Source: Aestuariivivens insulae (GTDB lineage: Bacteria > Bacteroidota > Bacteroidia > Flavobacteriales > Flavobacteriaceae). From it: a stretch of 43,511 bases of DNA. The translations under genes and the position numbers were made by a program. The notes beneath the pieces are model-generated. The model was not told the DNA's origin. It searched no databases and saw only the letters and a program-made list of their open reading frames with translations. Shown here one piece after another: positions 28,501-37,355 of this stretch (the first letter of the stretch is position 1; each line of letters opens with the position of its first letter). The stretch is taken from contig NZ_JAKMCS010000024.1 in assembly GCF_022662195.1 (NCBI RefSeq), positions 1 through 43,511 of the forward strand, given 5' to 3'.

Positions 28501-31500
28501 TTAAAATTTCACGTTTAACCCCATTCCAAGATATCTTGTAGACGGATCCTGAAGGTTATTATCATCTCCAAAGTCTGGATCGATAATTTCTGCTTTTTTC
28601 CACACTAAAAGATTGTATCCATTTAAAACTGCATCTATATGCTTAACCCCTTTGATGTTTAGTACCTCGGTAAGATCATATTTAAATGTCACAGAACGTA
28701 ATTTGAAAAAGCTACGGTCGAATACATTGGCAAACTTTTTATTTTCTTGGGTTGTTACCTGTGCTCTATAGGGGTAGTTCTGGCTCCATGTTTGCCAGCT
28801 TACAGCTGTGGTATGAGGAGCAAATACACGTGTATCTGAAACCACATTACCGTTTACATCCTGTACCAATTCTCCGCTAACTATATTAACACCTTCTGGC
28901 ACATATACTGGCTGACCGGCCGCATATTCTGCATCACGATATTCTGTTGAATTGGGGTGTTTACCTCCCCACCACATTTTTTCTACAGAAAGCGATCGCA
29001 TTACGCCTCCCCAAGAACCATCTATTCCAATATCCAGACTTAGTTTTTTATACCTAAAGCTATTTTGAAGTCCCAATCGCCAATCTGGCAGTTTATGACC
29101 CAATAGCTGTTTGAAATTATCTTTTATAGGCAATCCGTTACTATTCAGTATGAGTTGTCCGTCCGGAGCCTTTTGCCAAACCGTAGCATAATAACTATCG
29201 GCCCTGTCGTTCAGGAACAGGTCTTTAAATCGCTCTTGCCCGCCATATATTTCGGTGATCTTTTTCTCAAACTTACTCCAGTTGGCCGTTACGCTCCACT
29301 TAAAATCTGCTGTTTGCACCGGAATGGCCCCCACGACAACCTCATAACCATTTGTTGTATATTCATTACCATTCACTTTTCTATCTTCAAACCCTGAGGC
29401 TATAGAGGTTGGTAAATCTATAATTTGGTTGGTGTCTACTACATTATAGTAGGTGAAGTTAAATTTAAGCCTACCTTTCAAAAGTGAAGCATCTAACCCT
29501 AATTCGTACGATGTTGAATTCTCCGGTTGAATATTAGGGTTTATTATACCTTCTGGGTAAGTAAGTTTTGTTAACCCTCCAAAATTGCCATCATTATCAT
29601 AATAGGACGATATTTGATAGGGATCCAAATCACTGGAAACCTCTGCCCAAGAACCATAAACTTTTAGGAAATCTATAGCCTTTGGCATTTCTATTAAATT
29701 AGATACTAAAGTACTTGCAGAGAATGAAGGGTAAAAATAGGATCTGTTTTCCACCGGTAAGGTTGATGACCAGTCATTTCTGGCTGCAAAGTTTAAGAAG
29801 ACCGCATCGAACAAATCTATACCCAGGGTAGCATACACACTATTTGTTGCCTTTTTCCTTAACAAAGTAGTGGCTTTTACATTACGCTGGGTATTATTAA
29901 GGCTATAGACAAATGGTACGATCAACCCGTCTGTGGCATTATACTCTTCCTGAAACTTATGATAGTACGTAGACGCACCGGCATTTATATTGATGCCTAA
30001 ATTATCGTTAATGGATTTATCATAGCTTGCTAAAACATCCAAATCGATCGTGGTCCAGTTTCTGTTCCATGTTTTGTAATCACCTTCCCTTGGATCGCCA
30101 TAGTTAAGATAGGTTTTAGGGCTTTCTCTATCTTCAAAGTTATCCTTTATAACTGCCGAACCCCGTGCCTGAAGTTTTAAGTCATCGGTTAAGGCATAGT
30201 TTAACTTTAATTGTGAGTTTATAACATCGGAATCGTATTTCTGATTTAACTCATAGGCCGCAAAATACGGGTTATTATACCAGGCATAGTTCCAGTTGGC
30301 TTGTCGGTAGCCCTCCTGCCCTGGTATGTATAAGTGCCTTCTTTGATCCTCTCCGTTAACATCATCACCCATCCATACTAAAATGGTATACATGTGGTTT
30401 TTAGGCCCATAACCATGTCTGGGGTAATTTGGCGAGTACACTTTATTGTATGCCAACTTACTGTTTAAGGTTAGTTTATCCGTTAAAAAGGTTGTGGCCT
30501 TAAAACTTAAGCTTCCTGTTTTAAGACTAGCATTAGGCACTCTATCCTTTTGGTCGGTAAACATACCCGATATGCGGAAAGATCCTTTTTCCCCTTTATG
30601 GGATATCGCAAAATCGGTACTTGAAATATAACCCAACTCCATAAATTCCCTAAGGTTATCATGACGCTCCCATGGAATGGGCACCCTTGAATAGCGCGAT
30701 TTATCGTCGTATTGTGTTCCCGAAACATCACCCCACCAAGGAATAGTTTCTCCCGTTTGGTTGTCGTATATCGGACTGTTCCATTGGGGAATCATAACCC
30801 CAGGTTCGAATTTTGGTCCCCAAATCATATCCCCATCGGAAATCCCGCCGTCCTGGCCATCCCAGAATTCGTATTTTCCATTAGAACCGTTACCATACTC
30901 GGTCTGGTATTCTGGATATACTGTAAAACCGGCCGAAAATAAGGTGCTATGCGACAATGTTACTTCTAAACCTTCTGCTTTGGCATTCTTGGTACTAATA
31001 AGAATAGCCCCATTCCTACCTCGCGATCCATATAAAGCGGAGGCTGTTGTTCCTTTTAATACATTAATGTCGGCTATATCGTTGGACGACACATCATAAA
31101 AATCCGTGTCCACCGGAATTCCATCGATAACTATTAATGGTTCTTTACCCCTTAAGGAAAAAGATGGCGACTGAAACAATCCCGTAGGGTTGGTTACGGT
31201 TAAACCGGCCACCTGACCAGAAAACAAGCTTCCAACATTAGGAGCTTTTACCTCCTCTATAGTTGTCGTTTCAATGCCTTGGGTAGCATACCCTACCTTC
31301 TTTTCTTCACGGGTAATGCCAAGTGCCGTTACGATAACTTCATCCAAACCTTGCATGTTCTCAGACATGGCAACCTTTAAATTTCCATTAGCAGGCACTT
31401 TAACTTCCTGGGCCACAAAACCTACATAGGTAATTAACAGTACGGCATCCAATCCAGAGACCGTAATACTAAAATTACCATCAAAATCGGTAGAAACGCC

Positions 31501-31938
31501 ATTACTTGTGCCTTTTTCAATGATTGAAGCGCCAGGCAAGGGTTCTCCATCTACTGCAGATACGACTTGTCCGGTAACTTTTAGTGCTTGTTGTTTGGTT
31601 TTAGTATTTGCTTCTTTTTTGATAAGAACGGTTTCTCCCGAAATGCTGTATGCAATTTTTGCTTTTAACGCTATATCCTCTAAAATCGTTTTAACGTCTT
31701 TATTTACATACTGAAAATCAAATGTTCTGGTATCGTTTAAAATATCGCTACCATAATTAAAATGGAGTGCCGATTTATCCTCTAGGATAGAAAATACGTC
31801 GTTTAATGTAGCTCTATTAACATTAATGCTTATTTTTGAGGAAATTTTTAATCCGGTATTGGGACTGGCATAAAGTAATGCACTTATAAGAAATACCAGT
31901 AAAGTTAGTATTCTATTTTTTTGTTTATAAAATTTCAT
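28501..31938 (-). CDS. SusC/RagA TonB-dependent transporter (module B)
   Basis: This 1145-residue outer-membrane transporter has a signal peptide (to about 25), an STN domain at about 36-107, a carboxypeptidase-regulatory-like domain at about 119-195 (GQVVSAVDGEPLPGASI), DEVIVTALG at 199-207, a plug domain with LIVIDGIPVDTDFYDVS, then the barrel. It has the same architecture as module A but diverges in the barrel, so the two probably take different forms of related substrates. The STN domain points to regulation by the FecR protein encoded 72 bases upstream. Confidence 0.96.
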   Translation of the reverse strand: MKFYKQKNRILTLLVFLISALLYASPNTGLKISSKISINVNRATLNDVFSILEDKSALHFNYGSDILNDTRTFDFQYVNKDVKTILEDIALKAKIAYSISGETVLIKKEANTKTKQQALKVTGQVVSAVDGEPLPGASIIEKGTSNGVSTDFDGNFSITVSGLDAVLLITYVGFVAQEVKVPANGNLKVAMSENMQGLDEVIVTALGITREEKKVGYATQGIETTTIEEVKAPNVGSLFSGQVAGLTVTNPTGLFQSPSFSLRGKEPLIVIDGIPVDTDFYDVSSNDIADINVLKGTTASALYGSRGRNGAILISTKNAKAEGLEVTLSHSTLFSAGFTVYPEYQTEYGNGSNGKYEFWDGQDGGISDGDMIWGPKFEPGVMIPQWNSPIYDNQTGETIPWWGDVSGTQYDDKSRYSRVPIPWERHDNLREFMELGYISSTDFAISHKGEKGSFRISGMFTDQKDRVPNASLKTGSLSFKATTFLTDKLTLNSKLAYNKVYSPNYPRHGYGPKNHMYTILVWMGDDVNGEDQRRHLYIPGQEGYRQANWNYAWYNNPYFAAYELNQKYDSDVINSQLKLNYALTDDLKLQARGSAVIKDNFEDRESPKTYLNYGDPREGDYKTWNRNWTTIDLDVLASYDKSINDNLGININAGASTYYHKFQEEYNATDGLIVPFVYSLNNTQRNVKATTLLRKKATNSVYATLGIDLFDAVFLNFAARNDWSSTLPVENRSYFYPSFSASTLVSNLIEMPKAIDFLKVYGSWAEVSSDLDPYQISSYYDNDGNFGGLTKLTYPEGIINPNIQPENSTSYELGLDASLLKGRLKFNFTYYNVVDTNQIIDLPTSIASGFEDRKVNGNEYTTNGYEVVVGAIPVQTADFKWSVTANWSKFEKKITEIYGGQERFKDLFLNDRADSYYATVWQKAPDGQLILNSNGLPIKDNFKQLLGHKLPDWRLGLQNSFRYKKLSLDIGIDGSWGGVMRSLSVEKMWWGGKHPNSTEYRDAEYAAGQPVYVPEGVNIVSGELVQDVNGNVVSDTRVFAPHTTAVSWQTWSQNYPYRAQVTTQENKKFANVFDRSFFKLRSVTFKYDLTEVLNIKGVKHIDAVLNGYNLLVWKKAEIIDPDFGDDNNLQDPSTRYLGMGLNVKF

Positions 31939-31985
31939 AGTATTGAATGTGATTTTTAATTGTTGTCATTTAATGCTTTGATTAT

Positions 31986-32009
31986 TCAGGCCTGTGCCAG
32001 CAGGCCTGA
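31986..32009 (-). other. Hairpin between fecR and susC (module B)
   Basis: TCAGGCCTG and CAGGCCTGA form a perfect 9-base-pair stem around a 6-base loop immediately after the anti-sigma stop. No T-run follows, so it is unlikely to be a full terminator. It may be an RNA processing or stabilising element that separates low fecR expression from high susC expression. Confidence 0.5.
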
Positions 32010-32010
32010 T

Positions 32011-32955
32011 TTACATTGATTGGTTAGGAGTAATTTCTATTTCATAGTTGTTGCTTATTTTAAATTTTACATCGGTTATATAATTCAATTTCTTTACTAA
32101 ACTTTCAACGGTATCTGTTTTAAGAATGGATATTCTAACATGACGATCTTTCAATTCGGGTTGTGTGAAATGAAAGGTATATCCAAAGCGCAATTCAAAT
32201 AGTGTAGATAACTCATCTAACGACACATCATCAAATTCTATGGTCTTCAGAATCCAGTTATCATACAAATGGGCATTGCCTTTACTTTTTACAATACTGC
32301 CATTGGACGTCCAATGGGCTTGCTCGTTTGGTAACAAGTTAATGAACTGGTCTCCAACACATACGCCAACTTTTCCCGTAGACACACTTACATTTACCAA
32401 AGTGTCCTTATTAATTATATTAAATGAGGTTCCCAATACCTTAGTTTTTAAAACTCCAGTTTTAACAATAAATGGTTTGGATTCATCTCGAGCTACCTTA
32501 AAAAAGGCACTTCCTTCTTCAAGTTCTACCTCACGTAGTTTACCGTTAAATGCCTTGGGATATTTAAAGGTGGTGTATCTGTTAAGATATACCGTACTGC
32601 CGTCTGCCAGCAAAAGTGAATCCTGATGGGCTTGGGTAGTAACCACAACCTGCATACTATTTACAATACCACCCTGCCATTTAAAAGCCCAAAAGAAACC
32701 AACTAGTAGAATAATGGATGCTACCAACAAATAATATGTTCTGTATCCTGACTTTGAATTTGTTAATCTATTTTTAATGGATAGTTCTATGGCATCCTTT
32801 ACTTCATGTTTGTTTCCTAACTTTAAATCCCAAAGACCTTTATTTTTATAGCTATCTAAAAAGCCCAATAAAAGTTGTTCTTCTTCGGGCGTTATGGTGC
32901 CATCTAAATATTTGTCAACCAGCAACTCAAATATATGTGTGTCCTTTCGCTTCAT
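32011..32955 (-). CDS. FecR-family anti-sigma factor (module B)
   Basis: This 314-residue protein has a cytoplasmic N-terminal anti-sigma part (1-72), a single membrane segment at about 73-91 (TYYLLVASIILLVGFFWAF), a periplasmic FecR domain (QDSLLLADGSTVYLNRYTTF, EGSAFFKV) and a C-terminal DUF4974 domain from about 235 that should meet the STN domain of SusC. It is separated from its sigma gene by 531 bases containing repeats, which is unusual, so it may have its own promoter. Confidence 0.94.
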   Translation of the reverse strand: MKRKDTHIFELLVDKYLDGTITPEEEQLLLGFLDSYKNKGLWDLKLGNKHEVKDAIELSIKNRLTNSKSGYRTYYLLVASIILLVGFFWAFKWQGGIVNSMQVVVTTQAHQDSLLLADGSTVYLNRYTTFKYPKAFNGKLREVELEEGSAFFKVARDESKPFIVKTGVLKTKVLGTSFNIINKDTLVNVSVSTGKVGVCVGDQFINLLPNEQAHWTSNGSIVKSKGNAHLYDNWILKTIEFDDVSLDELSTLFELRFGYTFHFTQPELKDRHVRISILKTDTVESLVKKLNYITDVKFKISNNYEIEITPNQSM

Positions 32956-33258
32956 TTACAAGTTTCTTTCATGTGTTTTTATTATTGTCTTTTTGGTCAC
33001 ATGTAACCTCCGTTTGTTTATTAAACAATCATTAATCTGTATGCTTAAAGATTGTATTAATCATATCGGTTTCACCTATAAGTGTGAGAAATGAAAAAAA
33101 GTACCATTGTAAAATGTTATTTTTTTTTAGGCATTAAATAAATACGTGCTAACAAGAAATATTTTAGAAGAAAATAAAAACCTTTAAAACTTTTTATTAT
33201 GATATACTGATTGTCCGCAATTTGTTATAAAGCACTGTCAACCTCGAGCATTGGTTGA

Positions 33259-33278
33259 AAAGAAAATATATTTTCTTT
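33259..33278. repeat. 20-base perfect AT palindrome
   Basis: AAAGAAAATATATTTTCTTT is a perfect palindrome in the gap between the sigma and anti-sigma genes of module B. It is followed by CTTGCTAAGCAAG, a second small palindrome, at about 33288-33300. The function is unknown; it is probably part of an interspersed flavobacterial repeat. Confidence 0.5.
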
Positions 33279-33346
33279 GAAAGCACCTTGCTAAGCAAGT
33301 CGAGAGGTTATTAAACTTAACTTATTAAAAATAAGGTCTCGACTTT

Positions 33347-33385
33347 AGTTTATCTTGAGTCCTTCGACCACGCTCAGGATAAACT
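33347..33385. repeat. Interspersed inverted repeat (REP-like)
   Basis: AGTTTATCTTGAG (33347-33359) and CTCAGGATAAACT (33373-33385) can pair over 13 bases with one G-T wobble around a loop containing CCTTCGACCACG. The core CCTTCG...CTCAGGA recurs near 37990 and twice between 38080 and 38150, so this is a family of short intergenic repeats. No transposase is attached. Confidence 0.6.
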
Positions 33386-33486
33386 TAAGCCGAAAGGCTC
33401 GACCTGACATAGAATTTACTTTTATGACGGATTACCGATATTCAATAGGATAGAAAAATTAGGTATTGAGAATGGCAGTCTTCTAA

Positions 33487-34029
33487 TTAAAAAAAGGTTA
33501 ATGCGACCTTTTTTAATGACTCCTTTAACTGTTTTAGGGCCAGTCCCATTTGATTTTTAACGGTTTGATTTGAAATATTCAATTCTAATGCTATTTCCTT
33601 AATCGAGAAATCTTGAAATTTTCTCAAGTACAGGATTTCCTTTCTACGTTGAGGCAAGGCTTCTATACAGTGCATTAACGAATGCACCACGTCCTGATCG
33701 GCTTGGGATACATGGTCAATTAAATGGTTTTCAAACGCTGCATGCAATGTTTCTGTGTTGAACTTTTTCTTTTTGTAAGCCTGAAAGAAGGCAAATTTCA
33801 CACTTTGAAACAAATAGGCTTCAACATTAACAACCTTGAGCGTTCCGCGTCGCTCCCAAAAAGAAATAAATACATCTTGAACAATATCCTTTGATAGTAC
33901 TTCCGATTTTGACAAACCATAAACAAAAGAAAACAAACGTTCCCAGTATTTGCTATACAACGTATTAAAAGCTGTAGTATCTCCCTGTTTGATTGCTTTT
34001 ACTAATTTACTATCCGATTCCAAAATCAT
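33487..34029 (-). CDS. ECF RNA polymerase sigma factor (module B)
   Basis: This 180-residue sigma factor has region 2 at about 18-60 (FNTLYSKYWERLFSFVYGL, DIVQDVFISFWERRG) and region 4 at about 120-175 (IEALPQRRKEILYLRKFQDF, IKEIALELNISNQTVKNQMG). It should direct RNA polymerase to the susC/susD genes of module B when the FecR protein signals substrate. It is the first gene of the leftward module. A perfect -7 element lies 16 bases upstream. Confidence 0.94.
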   Translation of the reverse strand: MILESDSKLVKAIKQGDTTAFNTLYSKYWERLFSFVYGLSKSEVLSKDIVQDVFISFWERRGTLKVVNVEAYLFQSVKFAFFQAYKKKKFNTETLHAAFENHLIDHVSQADQDVVHSLMHCIEALPQRRKEILYLRKFQDFSIKEIALELNISNQTVKNQMGLALKQLKESLKKVALTFF

Positions 34030-34045
34030 TTCTTTTTGTTCATTA

Positions 34046-34053
34046 CAAAAATA
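34046..34053 (-). promoter_or_regulatory. -7 element for the module B sigma gene
   Basis: On the minus strand TATTTTTG matches TAnnTTTG fully and ends 16 bases before the start codon. A -33 TTTG at the right distance is not clear (GATG instead). The remaining divergent region to 34415 is AT-rich and must also hold the rightward promoter of the Lrp-type gene. Confidence 0.4.
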
Positions 34054-34415
34054 TTTTCTTTCCTATTTTTTGCATCACACCTTGTATTATCTTATTGTAA
34101 AGTATATTTTAAAAAACGATTACCTATTCCAACTCTCCCACAAAATGTAATGACATTTATGCCATACCAATCATCACAGCGCTTTAGCAATAGCGCCAAC
34201 TATTCAAAATAGTGTGCTGGGTGAATCGTACCACAGCACACAAATATTTCGCTTATTTTTTTAGTAAAAAACTACCGTAAAATACATTTTTTCAACTACA
34301 AACATCTAACATACACTTGATTTCGATAAAAAAATATAGCAAACAAAACAAAAACAGTATTATTTTTTTGTTTATTATTGCGAATACATTTTTTATAGAT
34401 AAAAATTACTAGAAC

Positions 34416-34880
34416 ATGAAATTGGATAAAAAAGATTTAACAATCCTAAATCTATTGCAAGAGGATGCCAACATAAGCAACAAGGCAATTGCTGCCATCA
34501 CAAACCTCTCTGTAACACCTGTTTACGAACGTATAAAAAAGCTAAATGCACTATCTCTGCTTAGAAAAAAGGTGTACTTATTAAACAGGAAAAAGTTAGG
34601 GCTTAATGTTATGGTTTTGGTATCGGTCCGTATAGATAAACATTCTGGGGAAGATGCTCTTATGTTTATGAATGAAGTAAAAAAGATACCAGAGATTGTG
34701 GAATGTCTTCATATTACCGGAACATTCGACTTTCAGCTAAAAGTATACGCTCGCGATATCGATCATTACCATGAATTCAACTTTAAAAAACTGGGAGCCT
34801 TAAAAAATGTCAAGCACATGGAAAGTCATTTTGTTATGAAGGAAGTAGTCAATACCACTAGCTTACCGTTATTTATCTAA
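34416..34880 (+). CDS. Lrp/AsnC-family transcriptional regulator
   Basis: This 154-residue protein has an N-terminal winged helix (about 1-60; DKKDLTILNLLQEDANISNK, then VTPVYERIKKL as recognition helix) and a C-terminal RAM ligand-binding domain (about 68-150; VSVRIDKHSGEDALMF, ECLHITGTFDFQLKV). Such proteins sense amino acids and form octamers. It is divergent from the module B sigma gene across a 386-base gap, so it could control that operon or itself. Its last 12 bases overlap the end of the convergent methyltransferase gene. Confidence 0.95.
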   Translation: MKLDKKDLTILNLLQEDANISNKAIAAITNLSVTPVYERIKKLNALSLLRKKVYLLNRKKLGLNVMVLVSVRIDKHSGEDALMFMNEVKKIPEIVECLHITGTFDFQLKVYARDIDHYHEFNFKKLGALKNVKHMESHFVMKEVVNTTSLPLFI

Positions 34881-36101
34881 AAATCGGTAATACCCACACT
34901 TTAAATAAGCGCCTTCGGGAAAAGTAACTGGGTGATCGATATCATGCCCTGTTTTAAGAATGACTTTATATGGCCGTTGGGTTTCTAATAAAGTTTGACC
35001 GTTAATATCGAAAAAAGCCTGAGAAGTGACCCTAGACGAACAAGAAGCCAACACCAACAAGCCATTGGGCGCTGTAAGTTGTTCGCCCAATACAGCCAAT
35101 TGGGCGTACTTTTTTTTGGCCAGTTCAATTTCACTGGCTTGTTTTGCGAAACTCGGTGGATCTATAACCACAACATCAAAAGTCTCGTTATTGGCTATTA
35201 AGCTTTTTAATGCCTCGAAAGCATCCCCTGCTATGGTTTGGTGTTGCCCTGTATAATGGTTTAGTTTTCCATTTTCTAGCGCTATCTCCAATGCTTGCAG
35301 GCTTATATCTAAACTGGTTACTGCCTTGGCACCATTATATAAGGCATGGACCGAAAATCCGCCTGCATAGGAAAACACATCCAATACGGTCTTACCCTTG
35401 CTCCACTCGCCTACTTGCTTTCTGTTGGCACGATGGTCTAAAAAATAGCCCGTTTTATGGCCCTTTATAACATTGGCCGAAAACTTAACACCGTGTTCAA
35501 CAAATTCAACCACCTCATTGTCCAAAGTTCCATAGACCACTTCCCCATTGTTAAGTTGGTGGGCTTTAGATTGCTCCAGCCCCCTACTTAATCGAATTAC
35601 AACCGTTTCGGCCTTTGTAATCTGCTGTAAATTGGGGAGTATAGCTTCCAAATACGGCAACCATATCTCTGAATATAATTTCACGACCAAAACCGAAGCA
35701 TAGACATCGGCTATAAGGCCTGGGAAACCATCATTTTCCCCAAACAACAACCTGTAACTATTGGTGTGCGTCTGCAATAGTGCTTCCCTTTTTTGAAATG
35801 CCTCGTTTATTTTGTTTTGAAAAAATGCGTTATTGATTTCCACTTTTTCAATACCGCTATGCAGCATTTTTATTCTAATGGGCGATTTGGCATCGTACAA
35901 CCCCAAGCCAATAACCTTATTTTTATTTTTACTGAAGATAATGGCCAAGTCCCCCGTATGGGCATCATCATTAATTTTAGTGATGTTATTGGAAAACACC
36001 CAAGGGTGCCCTTGCCATACAAACTGCTCGCCTTTGGCATTTAATTTAACGGCCAAACGTTTGGGCTGGTAAGTTGACTTTAATTTAGATGAAAATATCA
36101 T
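34869..36101 (-). CDS. rlmI: RlmI-like 23S rRNA methyltransferase
   Basis: This 410-residue protein has an N-terminal PUA domain (about 15-85; KLNAKGEQFVWQGHPWVFSNN), a central EEHD-like region, and a Rossmann methyltransferase with VLDVFSYAGGFSVHALYNGA (SAM binding), VVVIDPPSFAK (catalytic region) and LVLASCSSRV, which carries the usual Cys. This layout is that of RlmI, which methylates C5 of C1962 in 23S rRNA. Length matches (about 396 in E. coli). It overlaps the Lrp-type gene tail to tail by 12 bases. Confidence 0.93.
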   Translation of the reverse strand: MIFSSKLKSTYQPKRLAVKLNAKGEQFVWQGHPWVFSNNITKINDDAHTGDLAIIFSKNKNKVIGLGLYDAKSPIRIKMLHSGIEKVEINNAFFQNKINEAFQKREALLQTHTNSYRLLFGENDGFPGLIADVYASVLVVKLYSEIWLPYLEAILPNLQQITKAETVVIRLSRGLEQSKAHQLNNGEVVYGTLDNEVVEFVEHGVKFSANVIKGHKTGYFLDHRANRKQVGEWSKGKTVLDVFSYAGGFSVHALYNGAKAVTSLDISLQALEIALENGKLNHYTGQHQTIAGDAFEALKSLIANNETFDVVVIDPPSFAKQASEIELAKKKYAQLAVLGEQLTAPNGLLVLASCSSRVTSQAFFDINGQTLLETQRPYKVILKTGHDIDHPVTFPEGAYLKCGYYRFLDK

Positions 36102-36236
36102 AGCTTTTTAAACGAGCTTCGAAATTACAAAACTTCTCGGTACCATGCCTTATTCTTCGGAATCATTCGAAATGATACTAAACAATAAAAAAACGCAACC
36201 ATTTATAGATTCGTTCATCCTTAGAAAAAAGAACAG

Positions 36237-36509
36237 ATGAAAGTTATTAAATTCTTCTCGCTATTCATTATTTCCTTAATCGCTTCTTGCTATAGTGATG
36301 ATTCTGTAGTTATTGGTTTGCTCTGGGTTGATTCCCATCGAGTAGATTGCACTGGAGAAGCAATTCAAACTTGTTATAGAATTCAAGAAAACAACATTAT
36401 AGAAGAAAATGATTGGTCATTGTTTTATGACGCCATAGAGGGCTTTGATGAACAATATGAAGAAGGTTATATCTATAAAATAAGTGTGATTATAACAAAG
36501 TTGGCATGA
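36237..36509 (+). CDS. Small DUF4377-like lipoprotein, possibly truncated
   Basis: This 90-residue protein starts with a lipoprotein signal ending at Cys18 (FIISLIASC). Residues 28-85 read like a DUF4377 domain: VDSHRVDCTGEAIQTCYRIQ, a central Trp-Phe pair, and GFDEQYEEGYIYKISV. In family members I know of, the domain continues with a further Pro-containing strand after that last motif. Here the protein stops after IITKLA, so the 3' end may have been lost when the neighbouring mazEF segment arrived. The function is unknown. The sequence AACAATAAAAAAACGCAACC just upstream resembles the repeat at 37333-37354. Confidence 0.65.
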   Translation: MKVIKFFSLFIISLIASCYSDDSVVIGLLWVDSHRVDCTGEAIQTCYRIQENNIIEENDWSLFYDAIEGFDEQYEEGYIYKISVIITKLA

Positions 36510-36522
36510 ATACGGAACGAAT

Positions 36523-36553
36523 TTTGACATTTCAACAAAATGTATTTACTTTG
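36523..36553 (+). promoter_or_regulatory. Promoter of mazEF
   Basis: TTTG at 36523-36526 and TTACTTTG at 36546-36553 are 19 bases apart and match the Bacteroidota pattern with one mismatch. The -7 element ends 19 bases before the mazE start. Confidence 0.5.
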
Positions 36554-36572
36554 TAATAACATTTAAGAAATT

Positions 36573-36818
36573 ATGGAAACATCAATAATCAAAATCGGAA
36601 ATTCAAAAGGGCTTCGTTTGAGCAAAACTATTTTGGAAAAATACAACATTAAGGACAAGGTTGAACTTATTCTTGAAAAAGGACATATAATTCTTAAACC
36701 TATCGCTTCACCGAGAAAAAATTGGGAAAAGGAATTTAAGAAAATGAGTGAGAACGGAGATGACAAGTTGCTGATGAACGATGTGTTCGATGATGAAAAC
36801 CTTGAGGAATGGATTTAA
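36573..36818 (+). CDS. mazE: MazE-like antitoxin (AbrB/SpoVT fold)
   Basis: This 81-residue protein has the swapped-hairpin AbrB DNA-binding domain at 1-47 (TSIIKIGNSKGLRLSKTILE, then VELILEKGHIILKP) and an acidic C-terminal tail (about 60-81, ending DDENLEEWI) that should wrap the toxin. It neutralises the toxin and likely represses the operon. The last 10 bases overlap the toxin gene, so translation is coupled. Confidence 0.93.
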   Translation: METSIIKIGNSKGLRLSKTILEKYNIKDKVELILEKGHIILKPIASPRKNWEKEFKKMSENGDDKLLMNDVFDDENLEEWI

Positions 36819-37132
36819 AGCAATATTCAATCGTTCTTGTGAATCTTGACCCAACAATTGGGAGTGAAATAAAAAAGACAAGACCCTGTGTTATCGTTTC
36901 GCCAAATGAAATGAATAAATATTTGAACACCATCGTACTTGCTCCAATGACAACGAACCTGAAAAAATATCCAACTAGAGTTTCGATAAGACATAACGGA
37001 AAAAAGGGAATGATTGCAATTGACCAAATTCGAACAGTTGACAAAATAAGAATCGTCCGAGTTTTTGAAAGTCTGACAAAATCGGAAATTGAAAAATGCA
37101 AAGACGTGATAAAAGAAACTTTTGTGGACTGA
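36809..37132 (+). CDS. mazF: MazF/PemK-type endoribonuclease toxin
   Basis: This 107-residue toxin has the PemK/MazF SH3-like barrel: YSIVLVNLDPTIGSEIKKTR at the N-terminus with the conserved Arg, RPCVIVSPNEMN, IVLAPMTT, and a late ALDQIRTVDK-type segment (here IAIDQIRTVDKIRI). It cleaves mRNA at a short specific sequence when the antitoxin is degraded. Full length for the family, so probably active. Confidence 0.94.
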   Translation: MDLKQYSIVLVNLDPTIGSEIKKTRPCVIVSPNEMNKYLNTIVLAPMTTNLKKYPTRVSIRHNGKKGMIAIDQIRTVDKIRIVRVFESLTKSEIEKCKDVIKETFVD

Positions 37133-37262
37133 AGAAAGTACAAATGTCAACAATAAGTAATTGCTTGTTCTGGCCTACTTCTGAAAATCCTCACGGGTTT
37201 TGAGTTTGGTGCACACTTACAAAGTTAAGCACTAAACCTAGCAACTACTCATAGCTAAGGCC

Positions 37263-37354
37263 GATCCAAAATCCCACGCAAGACGCCAGTGCTTTGAAAT
37301 ACACATTGAACAAAATTATAAGTAAAGAAATGGTACAATAAAAAAATGCAATCA
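37263..37354 (+). repeat. Direct repeat copy A flanking the small lipoprotein gene
   Basis: This stretch aligns base by base with 37841-37928, with few substitutions. Shared words include GCTTTGAAA, AAAGAAA and ACAATAAAAAA. It ends with GCAATC, the left arm of the terminator in copy B, but lacks the right arm. It directly precedes the start codon of the lipoprotein gene at 37356. Confidence 0.7.
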
Positions 37355-37355
37355 A

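Noticed and set aside
33230-33420. CRISPR array or IS remnant
   Set aside because: The repeats are palindromic and irregular, without evenly spaced unique spacers or transposase codons.
9170-34029. Ordinary polysaccharide utilisation locus
   Set aside because: No glycoside hydrolase, polysaccharide lyase or sulfatase is present; LamG domains alone do not show glycan breakdown.
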